Shown in pieces: positions 20,961-32,060 of a stretch of DNA of 64,000 bases (the first letter of the stretch is position 1; each line of letters starts with the position of its first letter). The position numbers were made by a program, and so were the translations under genes. A model generated the notes under the pieces. The model was not told the DNA's origin and did not search any database. It worked only from the letters and a program-made list of their open reading frames with translations. The stretch is from Procambarus clarkii (taxonomy: Eukaryota > Arthropoda > Malacostraca > Decapoda > Cambaridae): NCBI RefSeq assembly GCF_040958095.1, contig NC_091188.1:4069360-4133359 (forward strand), given 5' to 3'.

Positions 20961-23900
20961 TCGGGGTGGGTTCTCGGTAGGGCTCGGGGCGGGCTCCAGG
21001 TACTCAACTGACGGGTTCCAGTTCACTCAACTGGCGGGCTCCGGTTCACTCAACTGGCGGGCTCCGGTTTACTAAACTGGCGGGCTCCGGGTGTTTGACT
21101 GGTCGGGCTCCGGGTGGGTGACTGTTCGGGCTCCAGGTGGGTGTCTGTCCAGCTTCGGGTGGGTTCTTGGTAGGGCTTGGGGTGGGTTCTTGGTAGGTAT
21201 TAGGGCTGGGTTCTTGGTAGGGCTTGGGGGTGGGTTTTGGTAGGGCTTCGGGGGTGGGTTCTCGGTAGAGCTTGGGGGGTGGGTTCTCGGTAGGGCTTGA
21301 GGGGTGTGTTCACGGTAGGGCTATGGGTTGGGCTCTTTCGGGATCGGGATAGGCTCTCTGGCTTGGGGAACCTCTGTAGGGCTCGGGGTAGGTTCTTGGT
21401 CGGGCTCAGGGTGGGTTCTCGGTAGGGCTCGGGGCGGGCTCCAGGTACTCAACTGACGGGTTCCAGTTCACACAACTGGCGGGCTCCGGTTCACTCAACT
21501 GGCGGGCTCCGGTTTACTAAACTGGCGGGCTCCGGGTGTTTGACTGGTCGGGCTCCGGGTGGGTGACTGTTCGGGCTCCAGGTGGGTGTCTGTCCAGCTT
21601 CGGGTGGGTTCTTGGTAGGGCTTGGAGTGGGTTCTTGGTAGGTATTAGGGCTGGGTTCTTGGTAGGGCTTGGGGGTGGGTTTTGGTAGGGCTTCGGGGGT
21701 GGGTTCTCGGTAGAGCTTGGGAGGTGGGTTCTCGGTAGGGCTTGAGGGGTGTGTTCACGGTAGGGCTATGGGTTGGGCTCTTTCGGGATCGGGATAGGCT
21801 CTCGGGCTTGGGGAACCTCTGTAGGGCTCGGGGTAGGTTCTTGGTCGGGCTCAGGGTGGGTTCTCGGTAGGGCTCGGGGCGGGCTCCAGGTACTCAACTG
21901 ACGGGTTCCAGTTCACACAACTGGCGGGCTCCGGTTCACTCAACTGGCGGGCTCCGGTTTATTAAACTGGCGGGCTCCGGGTGTTTGACTGGTCGGGCTC
22001 CGGGTGGGTGACTGTTCGGGCTCCAGGTGGGTGTCTGTCCGGCTTCGGGTGGGTTCTTGGTAGGGCTTGGGGGAGGGTTCTCGGTAGGGCTTGGAGGGTT
22101 CTCGGTAGGGCTTGGGGGTGGGTTCTCGGTAGGGCTTGGGGTGGGTTCTCGGTAGCGCTTGGGGCCGAGTTCTCGGTAGGGCTTGGGGCTGGGTTCTCGG
22201 TAGGGCTTGGGCCTGGGTTCTCGGTAGGGCTTGGGGCTGGGTTCTCGGTAGGGCTTGGGGCTGGGTTCTCGGTAGGGCTTGGGGCTGGGTTCTCGGTAGG
22301 GCTGGGGGGGTGGGTTCTCGGTAGGGCTGGGGGGGTGGGTTCTCGGTAGGGCTGGGGGGGTGGGTTCTCGGTAGGGCTGGGGGGGTGGGTTCTCGGTAGG
22401 GCTTGGGGGGGTGGGTTCTCGGTAGGGCTTGGGGGGTGGGTTCTCGGTAGGGCTCGGGGTGGGCTCTTTCGGGATCGGGATAGGCTCTCGGGCTTGGGGA
22501 ACCTCTGTAGGGCTCGGGGTAGGTTCTTGGTCGGGCTCAGGGTGGGTTCTCGGTAGGGCTCGGGGCGGGCTCCAGGTACTCAACTGACGGGTTCCAGTTC
22601 ACACAACTGGCGGGCTCCGGTTCACTCAACTGGCGGGCTCCGGTTTACTAAACTGGCGGGCTCCGGGTGTTTGACTGGTCGGGCTCCGGGTGGGTGACTG
22701 TTCGGGCTCCAGGTGGGTGTCTGTCCGGCTTCGGGTGGGTTCTTGGTAGGGCTTGGGGGAGGGTTGTCGGTAGGGCTTGGGGGAGGGTTGTCGGTAGGGC
22801 TTGGGGGTGGGTTCTCGGTAGGGCTTGGGGTGGGTTCTCGGTAGCGCTTGGGGCTGAGTTCTCGGTAGGGCTTGGGGCTGGGTTCTCGGTAGGGCTTGGG
22901 GCTGGGTTCTCGGTAGGGCTTGGGGCTGGGTTCTCGGTAGGGCTTGGGGCTGGGTTCTCGGTAGGGCTTGGGGCTGGGTTCTCGGTAGGGCTTGGGGCTG
23001 GGTTCTCGGTAGGGCTGGGGGGGTGGGTTCTCGGTAGGGCTTGAGGGGTGGGTTCTCGGTAGGGCTTGGGGGGTGGGTTCTCGGTAGGGCTCGGGATGGG
23101 CTCTTTCGGGATCGGGATAGGCTCTCGGGCTTGGGGAACCTCTGTAGGGCTCGGGGTAGGTTCTTGGTCGGGCTCAGGGTGGGTTCTCGGTAGGGCACGG
23201 GGCAGGCTCCAGGTACTCAACTGACGGGTTCCAGTTCACTCAACTGGCGGGCTCCGGTTCACTCAACTGGCGGGCTCCGGTTTACTAAACTGGCGGGCTC
23301 CGGGTGTTTGACTGGTCGGGCTCCGGGTGGGTGACTGTTCGGGCTCCAGGTGGGTGTCTGTCCAGCTTCGGGTGGGTTCTTGGTAGGGCTTGGGGTGGGT
23401 TCTTGGTAGGTATTAGGGCTGGGTTCTCGGTAGGGCTTTGGGCTGGGTTCTCGGTAGGGCTTTGGGCTGGGTTCTCGGTAGGGTTTGGGGGGGTGGGTTC
23501 TCGGTAGGGCTTGGGGGGGTGGGTTCTCGGTAGGGCTTGGGGGGGTGGGTTCTCGGTAGGGCTTGGGGGAGTGGGTTCTCGGTAGGGCTTGGGGGAGTGG
23601 GTTCTCGGTAGGGCTTGGGGGAGTGGGTTCTCGGTAGGGCTTGGGGGGTGGGGGTTCTCGGTAGGGCTTGGGGGGGTGGGTTCTCGGTAGGGCTTGGGGG
23701 GGGGGTTTCTCGGTAGGGCTTGGGGGGGTGGGTTCTCAGTAGGGCTTGGGGGGGTGGGTTCTCGGTAGAGCTTGGGGGGTGGGTTCTCGGTAGGGGTCGG
23801 GGTGGGCTCTTTCGGGATCGGGATAGGCTCTCGGGCTTGGGGAAGGTTCTTGGTCGGGCTCAGGGTGGGTTCTCGGTAGGGCTCGGGGCGGGCTCCAGGT

Positions 23901-24435
23901 ACTCAACTGACGGGTTCCAGTTCACTCAACTGGCGGGCTCCGGTTCACTCAACTGGCGGGCTCCGGTTTACTAAACTGGCGGGCTCCGGGTGTTTGACTG
24001 GTCGGGCTCCGGGTGGGTGACTGTTCGGGCTCCAGGTGGGTGTCTGTCCAGCTTCGGGTGGGTTCTTGGTAGGGTTTGGAGTGGGTTCTTTGTAGGTATT
24101 AGGGCTGGGTTCTTGGTAGGGCTTGGGGGTGGGTTCTTGGTAGGGCTTGGGGGTGGGTTCTTGGTAGGGCTTGGGGGTGGGTTCTTGGTAGGGCTTGGGG
24201 GTGGGTTCTTGGTAGGGTTTGGGGTTGGCTCCCGGTCAGGCTCGGGGTGGGCTCTTTCGGGATCGGGATAGGCTCTCGGGCTTGGGGAACCTCTGTAGGG
24301 CTCGGGATAGGTTCTTGGTCGGGCTCAGGGTGGGTTCTCGGTAGGGTTCGGGGCAGGCTCCAGGTACTCAACTGACGGGTTCCAGTTCACACAACTGGCG
24401 GGCTCCGGTTCACTCAACTGGCGGGCTCCGGTTTA

Positions 24436-26200
24436 CTAAACTGGCGGGCTCCGGGTGTTTGACTGGTCGGGCTCCGGGTGGGTGACTGTTCGGGCTCCAG
24501 GTGGGTGTCTGTCCGGCTTCGGGTGGGTTCTCGGTAGGGCTTGGGGGAGGGTTCTCGGTAGGGCTTGGGGGTGGGTTCTCGGTAGGGCTTGGGGTGGGTT
24601 CTCGGTAGGGCTTGGGGCTGGGTTCTCGGTAGGGCTTGGGGCTGGGTTCTCGGGAGGGCTTGGGGCTGGGTTCTCGGGAGGGCTTGGGGCTGGGTTCTCG
24701 GTAGGGCTTGGGGCTGGGTTCTCGGTAGGGCTTGGGGCTGGGTTCTCGGTAGGGCTTGGGGCTGGGTTCTCGGTAGGGCTTGGGGCTGGGTTCTCGGTAG
24801 GGCTTGGGGCTGGGTTCTCGGTAGGGCTTGGGGCTGGGTTCTCGGTAGGGCTTGGGGCTGGGTTCTCGGTAGGGCTTGGGGCTGGGTTCTCGGTAGGGCT
24901 TGGGGCTGGGTTCTCGGTAGGGCTTGGGGGTGGGTTCTCGGTAGGGCTCGGGGTGGGCTCTTTCGGGATCGGGATAGGCTCTCGGGCTTGGGGAACCTCT
25001 GTAGGGCTCGGGGTAGGTTCTTGGTCGGGCTCAGGGTGGGTTCTCGGTAGGGCTCGGGGCGGGCTCCAGGTACTCAACTGACGGGTTCCAGTTCACTCAA
25101 CTGGCGGGCTCCGGTTCACTCAACTGGCGGGCTCCGGTTTACTAAACTGGCGGGCTCCGGGTGTTTGACTGGTCGGGCTCCGGGTGGGTGACTGTTCGGG
25201 CTCCAGGTGGGTGTCTGTCCAGCTTCGGGTGGGTTCTTGGTAGGGCTTGGAGTGGGTTCTTGGTAGGTATTAGGGCTGGGTTCTTGGTAGGGCTTGGGGG
25301 TGGGTTCTTGGTAGGGCTTGGGGGTGGGTTCTTGGTAGGGTTTGGGGTTGGCTCCCGGTCAGGCTCCGGGTGGGCTCTTTCGGGATCGGGATAGGCTCTC
25401 GGGCTTGGGGAACCTCTGTAGGGCTCGGGGTAGGTTCTTGGTCGGGCTCAGGGTGGGTTCTCGGTAGGGCACGGGGCAGGCTCCAGGTACTCAACTGACG
25501 GGTTCCAGTTCACACAACTGGCGGGCTCCGGTTCACTCAACTGGCGGGCTCCGGTTTACTAAACTGGCGGGCTCCGGGTGTTTGACTGGTCGGGCTCCGG
25601 GTGGGTGACTGTTCGGGCTCCAGGTGGGTGTCTGTCCGGCTTCGGGTGGGTTCTCGGTAGGGCTTGGGGGAGGGTTCTCGGTAGGGCTTGGGGGTGGGTT
25701 CTCGGTAGGGCTTGGGGTGGGTTCTCGGTAGGGCTTGGGGCTGGGTTCTCGGTAGGGCTTGGGGCTGGGTTCTCGGTAGGGCTTGGGGCTGGGTTCTCGG
25801 TAGGGCTTGGGGCTGGGTTCTCGGTAGGGCTTGGGGCTGGGTTCTCGGTAGGGCTTGGGGCTGGGTTCTCGGTAGGGCTTGGGGCTGGGTTCTCGGTAGG
25901 GCTTGGGGCTGGGTTCTCGGTAGGGCTTGGGGCTGGGTTCTCGGTAGGGCTTGGGGCTGGGTTCTCGGTAGGGCTTGGGGCTGGGTTCTCGGTAGGGCTT
26001 GGGGCTGGGTTCTCGGTAGGGCTTGGGGCTGGGTTCTCGGTAGGGCTTGGGGCTGGGTTCTCGGTAGGGCTCGGGGTGGGCTCTTTCGGGATCGGGATAG
26101 GCTCTCGGGCTTGGGGAACCTCTGTAGGGCTCGGGGTAGGTTCTTGGTCGGGCTCAGGGTGGGTTCTCGGTAGGGCTCGGGGCGGGCTCCAGGTACTCAA
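24436..26200. repeat. 1,123-bp higher-order dimer, duplicated
   Basis: Landmarks recur at exactly 1,123 bp: 24455/25578, 25161/26284, 24436/25559 and 25077/26200. Each dimer is one long composite unit (about 16 copies of the 24-bp repeat, about 706 bp) plus one short one (about 400-417 bp). Confidence 0.85.
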
Positions 26201-29200
26201 CTGACGGGTTCCAGTTCACTCAACTGGCGGGCTCCGGTTCACTCAACTGGCGGGCTCCGGTTTACTAAACTGGCGGGCTCCGGGTGTTTGACTGGTCGGG
26301 CTCCGGGTGGGTGACTGTTCGGGCTCCAGGTGGGTGTCTGTCCAGCTTCGGGTGGTTGGGGTTCTTGGTAGGTATTAGGGCTGGGTTCTTGGTAGGGCTT
26401 GGGGGTGGGTTCTTGGTAGGGCTTGGGGGTGGGTTCTTGGTAGGGTTTGGGGTTGGCTCCCGGTCAGGCTCCGGGTGGGCTCTTTCGGGATCGGGATAGG
26501 CTCTCGGGCTTGGGGAACCTCTGTAGGGCTCGGGGTAGGTTCTTGGTCGGGCTCAGGGTGGGTTCTCGGTAGGGCTCGGGGCGGGCTCCAGGTACTCAAC
26601 TGACGGGTTCCAGTTCACACAACTGGCGGGCTCCGGTTCACTCAACTGGCGGGCTCCGGTTTACTAAACTGGCGGGCTCCGGGTGTTTGACTGGTCGGGC
26701 TCCGGGTGGGTGACTGTTCGGGCTCCAGGTGGGTGTCTGTCCGGCTTCGGGTGGGTTCTTGGTAGGGCTTGGGGGAGGGTTCTCGGTAGGGCTTGGGGGA
26801 GGGTTGTCGGTAGGGCTTGGGGGTGGGTTCTCGGTAGGGCTTGGGGTGGGTTCTCGGTAGCGCTTGGGGCTGAGTTCTCGGTAGGGCTTGGGGCTGGGTT
26901 CTCGGTAGGGCTTGGGGCTGGGTTCTCGGTAGGGCTTGGGGCTGGGTTCTCGGTAGGGCTTGGGGCTGGGTTCTCGGTAGGGCTTGGGGCTGGGTTCTCG
27001 GTAGGGCTTGGGGCTGGGTTCTCGGTAGGGCTTGGGGCTGGGTTCTCAGTAGGGCTGGGGGGTGGGTTCTCGGTAGGGCTTGGGGGGTGGGTTCTCGGTA
27101 GGGCTTGGGGGGTGGGTTCTCGGTAGGGCTCGGGATGGGCTCTTTCGGGATCGGGATAGGCTCTCGGGCTTGGGGAACCTCTGTAGGGCTCGGGGTAGGT
27201 TCTTGGTCGGGCTCAGGGTGGGTTCTCGGTAGGGCACGGGGCAGGCTCCAGGTACTCAACTGACGGGTTCCAGTTCACTCAACTGGCGGGCTCCGGTTCA
27301 CTCAACTGGCGGGCTCCGGTTTACTAAACTGGCGGGCTCCGGGTGTTTGACTGGTCGGGCTCCGGGTGGGTGACTGTTCGGGCTCCAGGTGGGTGTCTGT
27401 CCGGCTTCGGGTGGGTCCTTGGTAGGGCTTGGGGTGGGTTCTTGGTAGGTATTGGGGCTGGGTTCTCGGTAGGGCTTTGGGCTGGGTTCTCGGTAGGGCT
27501 TTGGGCTGGGTTCTCGGTAGGGCTTTGGGCTGGGTTCTCGGTAGGGCTTGGGGGGTGGGTTCTCGGTAGGGCTTGGGGGGTGGGTTCTCGGTAGGGCTTG
27601 GGGGGGGGGGGGGTTCTCGGTAGGGCTTGGGGGGGGTGGGTTCTCGGTAGGGCTTGGGGGGGTTCTCGGTAGGGCTTGGGGGGGGTGGGGTTTCGGTAGG
27701 GCTTGGGGGGGTGGGTTCTCGGTAGGGCTTGGGGGGGGTTCTCGGTAGGGCTTGGGGGGGTAGGTTCTCGGGAGGGCTTGGGGGGGTGGGTTCTCGGTAG
27801 GGCTTGGCGGGTGGGTTCTCGGTAGGGGTCGGGGTGGGCTCTTTCGGGATCGGGATAGGCTCTCGGGCTTGGGGAACCTCTGTAGGGCTCGGGGTAGGTT
27901 CTTGGTCGGGCTCAGGGTGGGTTCTCGGTAGGGCTCGGGGCGGGCTCCAGGTACTCAACTGACGGGTTCCAGTTCACTCAACTGGCGGGCTCCGGTTCAC
28001 TCAACTGGCGGGCTCCGGTTTACTAAACTGGCGGGCTCCGGGTGTTTGACTGGTCGGGCTCCGGGTGGGTGACTGTTCGGGCTCCAGGTGGGTGTCTGTC
28101 CAGCTTCGGGTGGGTTCTTGGTAGGGCTTGGGGTGGGTTCTTGGTAGGTATTAGGGCTGGGTTCTTGGTAGGGCTTGGGGGGTGGGTTCTCGGTAGGGCT
28201 TGGGGGTGGGTTCTCGGTAGGGCTTGGGGGGTGGGTTCTCGGTAGGGCTTGGGGGGTGGGTTCTCGGTTGGGCTTGGGGGGTGGGTTCTCGGTAGGGCTT
28301 GGGGTGGGTTCTTGGTAGGTATTAGGGCTGGGTTCTTGGTAGGGCTTGGGGGTGGGTTTTGGTAGGGCTTGGGGGGTGGGTTCTCGGTAGGGCTTGGGGG
28401 GTGGGTTCTCGGTAGGGCTCGGGGTGGGCTCTTTCGGGATCGGGATAGGCTCTCGGGCTTGGGGAACCTCTGTAGGGCTCGGGGTAGGTTCTTGGTCGGG
28501 CTCAGGGTGGGTTCTCGGTAGGGTTCGGGGCAGGATCCAGGTACTCAACTGACGGGTTCCAGGTTCACACAACTGGCGGGCTCCGGTTCACTCAACTGGC
28601 GGGCTCCGGTTTACTAAACTGGCGGGCTCCGGGTGTTTGACTGGTCGGGCTCCGGGTGGGTGACTGTTCGGGCTCCAGGTGGGTGTCTGTCCGGCTTCGG
28701 GTGGGTTCTCGGTAGGGCTTGGGGGAGGGTTCTCGGTAGGGCTTGGGGGTGGGTTCTCGGTAGGGCTTGGGGTTGAGTTCTTGGTAGGGCTTGGGGCTGA
28801 GTTCTTGGTAGGGCTTGGGGCTGAGTTCTCGGTAGGGCTTGGGGCTGGGTTCTCGGTAGGGCTTGGGGCTGGGTTCTCGGTAGGGCTTGGGGCTGGGTTC
28901 TCGGTAGGGCTTGGGGCTGGGTTCTCGGTAGGGCTTGGGGCTGGGTTCTCGGTAGGGCTTGGGGCTGGGTTCTCGGTAGGGCTTGGGGCTGGGTTCTCGG
29001 TAGGGCTTGAGGGATGGGTTCTCGGTAGGGCTTCGGGGGTGGGTTCTCGGTAGGGCTTGGGGGGTAGGTTCTCGGTAGGGCTCGGGGTGGGCTCTTTCGG
29101 GATCGGGATAGGCTCTCGGGCTTGGGGAACCTCTGTAGGGCTCGGGGTAGGTTCTTGGTCGGGCTCAGGGTGGGTTCTCGGTAGGGCTCGGGGCGGGCTC

Positions 29201-32060
29201 CAGGTACTCAACTGACGGGTTCCAGTTCACTCAACTGGCGGGCTCCGGTTCACTCAACTGGCGGGCTCCGGTTTACTAAACTGGCGGGCTCCGGGTGTTT
29301 GACTGGTCGGGCTCCGGGTGGGTGACTGTTCGGGCTCCAGGTGGGTGTCTGTCCAGCTTCGGGTGGGTTCTTGGTAGGGCTTGGGGTGGGTTCTTGGTAG
29401 GTATTAGGGCTGGGTTCTTGGTAGGTATTAGGGCTGGGTTCTTGGTAGGGCTTGGGTGGTGGGTTCTCGGTAGGGCTTGGGGGTGGGTTCTCGGTAGGGC
29501 TTGGGGGGTGGGTTCTCGGTAGGGCTTGGGGGGTGGGTTCTCGGTAGGGCTTGGGGGGTTTGGTTCTCGGTAGGGCTTGGGGGGTGGGTTCTCGGTAGGG
29601 CTTGGGGGGTGGGTTCTCGGTAGGGCTTGGGGGGTGGGTTCTCGGTAGGGCTCGGGGTGGGCTCTTTCGGGATCGGGATAGGCTCTCGGGCTTGGAGAAC
29701 CTCTGTAGGGCTCGGGGTAGGTTCTTGGTCGGGCTCAGGGTGGGTTCTCGGTAGGGTTCGGGGCAGGCTCCAGGTACTCAACTGACGGGTTCCAGTTCAC
29801 TCAACTGGCGGGCTCCGGTTCACTCAACTGGCGGGCTCCGGTTTACTAAACTGGCGGGCTCCGGGTGTTTGACTGGTCGGGCTCCGGGTGGGTGACTGTT
29901 CGGGCTCCAGGTGGGTGTCTGTCCAGCTTCGGGTGGGTTCTTGGTAGGGCTTGGGGTGGGTTCTTGGTAGGTATTAGGGCTGGGTTCTTGGTAGGGCTTG
30001 GGGGTGGGTTTTGGTAGGGCTTGGGGGGGGGTTTTGGTAGGGCTTGGGGGGTGGGTTCTCGGTAGGGCTTGGGGGGTGGGTTCTCGGTAAGGGCTTGGGG
30101 GGTGGGTTCTCGGTAGGGCTCGGGGTGGGCTCTTTCGGGATCGGGATAGGCTCTCGGGCTTGGGGAACCTCTGTAGGGCTCGGGGTAGGTTGTTGGTCGG
30201 GCTCAGGGTGGGTTCTCGGTAGGGCTCGGGGCGGGCTCCAGGTACTCAACTGACGGGTTCCAGTTCACTCAACTGGCGGGCTCCGGTTCACTCAACTGGC
30301 GGGCTCCGGTTTACTAAACTGGCGGGCTCCAGGTGTTTGACTGGTCGGGCTCCGGGTGGGTGACTGTTCGGGCTCCAGGTGGGTGTCTGTCCAGCTTCGG
30401 GTGGGTTGTTGGTAGGGCTTGGAGTGGGTTCTTGGTAGGTATTAGGGCTGGGTTCTTGGTAGGGCTTGGGGGTGGGTTCTTGGTAGGGTTTGGGGTTGGC
30501 TCCCGGTCAGGCTCGGGGTGGGCTCTTTCGGGATAGGCTCTCGGGCTTAGGGGAACCTCTGTAGGGCTCGGGGTAGGTTCTTGGTCGGGCTCAGGGTGGG
30601 TTCTCGGTAGGGTTCGGGGCAGGCTCCAGGTACTCAACTGACGGGCTCCGGTTCACTCAACTGGCGGGCTCCGGTTCACTCAACTGGCGGGCTCCGGTTC
30701 ACTCAACTGGCGGGCTCCGGTTTACTAAACTGGCGGGCTCCGGGTGTTTGACTGGTCGGGCTCCGGGTGGGTGACTGTTCGGGCTCCAGGTGGGTGTCTG
30801 TCCAGCTTCGGGTGGGTTCTTGGTAGGGCTTGGGGTGGGTTCTTGGTAGGTATTAGGGCTGGGTTCTTGGTAGGGCTTGGGGGTGGGTTCTTGATAGGGC
30901 TTGGGGGTGGGTTCTTGATAGGGCTTGGGGGTGGGTTCTTGGTAGGGCTTGGGGGTGGGTTCTTGGTAGGGCTTGGGGGTGGGTTCTTGGTAGGGCTTGG
31001 GGGTGGGTTCTTGGTAGGGCTTGGGGGTGGGTTCTTGGTAGGGCTCGGGGCGGGTTCTCTGTAGGGATCGGGATGGGTTCTCGGTAGGGCTCGGGGCGGG
31101 CTCCAGGTACTCAACTGACGGGTTCCAGTTCACTCAACTGGCGGGCTCCGGTTCACTCAACTGGCGGGCTCCGGTTTACTAAACTGGCGGGCTCCGGGTG
31201 TTTGACTGGTCGGGCTCCGGGTGGGTGACTGTTCGGGCTCCAGGTGGGTGTCTGTCCGGCTTCGGGTGGGTTCTTGGTAGGGCTTGGGGGTGGGTTCTTG
31301 GTAGGGCTTGGGGGTGGGGTCTTGGTAGGGCTTGGGGGTGGGGTCTTGGTAGGGCTTGGGAGTGGGGTCTTGGTAGGGCTTGGGGGTGGGGTCTTGGTAG
31401 GGCTTGGGGGTGGGTTCTTGGTAGGGCTTGGGGGTGGGTTCTTGGTAGGGCTTGGCGGTGGGGTCTTGGTAGGGCTTGGGGGTGGGGTCTTGGTAGGGCT
31501 TGGCTGTGGGGTCTTGGTAGGGCTTGGGGGTGGGGTCTTGGTAGGGCTTGGGGGTGGGGTCTTGGTAGGGCTTGGGGGTGGGGTCTTGGTAGGGCTTGGG
31601 GGTGGGGTCTTGGTAGGGCTTGGGGGTGGGGTCTTGGTAGGGCTTGGAGGTGGGGTCTTGGTAGGGCTTGGGGGTGGGGTCTTGGTAGGGCTTGGGGGTG
31701 GGGTCTTGGTAGGGCTTGGGGTGGGGTCTTGGTAGGGCTTGGGGTGGGGTCTTGGTAGGGCTTGGGGTTGACTCCCGGTCAGGCTCAGGGTGGGCTCTTT
31801 CGGGTTTGGGATGGGCTCTCGGGCTTGGGAAACCTTTGTAGGGCTCGGGGTAGGTTCTTGGTCGGGCTCGGGGTGGGTTCTCTGTAGGGATCGGGATGGG
31901 TTCTCGGTAGGGCTCGGGGTGGGCTCCAGGTACTCAACTGGCGGGCTCCGGTTCACTCAACTGGCAGGCTCCGGTTTACTAAACTGGCGGGCTCTGGGTG
32001 TTTGACTGTTCGGGCTCCAGGTGGGTGTCTGTCCGGCTTCGGGTGGGTTCTTGGTAGGGC

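Larger units (their letters stand above)
19079..32060. repeat. 13 kb G-rich composite minisatellite array
   Basis: The basic units are 24-27 bp variants of GGGTTCTYGGTAGGGCTTGG followed by a variable G/CT/TGT end. From about 20990 they are organised into roughly 20 composite repeats of about 0.39-0.82 kb. Each opens with a conserved head (TACTCAACTGACGGGTTCC, two or three CAACTGGCGGGCTCCGG units, then a GTGTTTGACTGGTCGGG block) and closes with a tail (CTCTTTCGGGATCGGG, then AACCTCTGTAGGGCTC). Between them lie about 3-17 copies of the 24-bp unit. Heads come in two types, TGTCCGGCTTCGGG and TGTCCAGCTTCGGG; the latter is followed by a TAGGTATTAGGGC variant unit. The plus strand is extremely G-rich. 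Long ORFs exist on both strands, but this follows from a unit length divisible by three, and I do not call them genes. Confidence 0.95.

Noticed and set aside
19131-21026. 631-codon minus-strand ORF (Pro-rich) and many other long ORFs up to 31956
   Set aside because: They are by-products of tandem units whose length is a multiple of three and which lack stops in most frames. Frames are open on both strands at once, and no start context, splice sites or family domain supports them.
19079-32060. CRISPR-like array
   Set aside because: There are no unique spacers; repeats are head-to-tail variants of one minisatellite in a eukaryotic genome.
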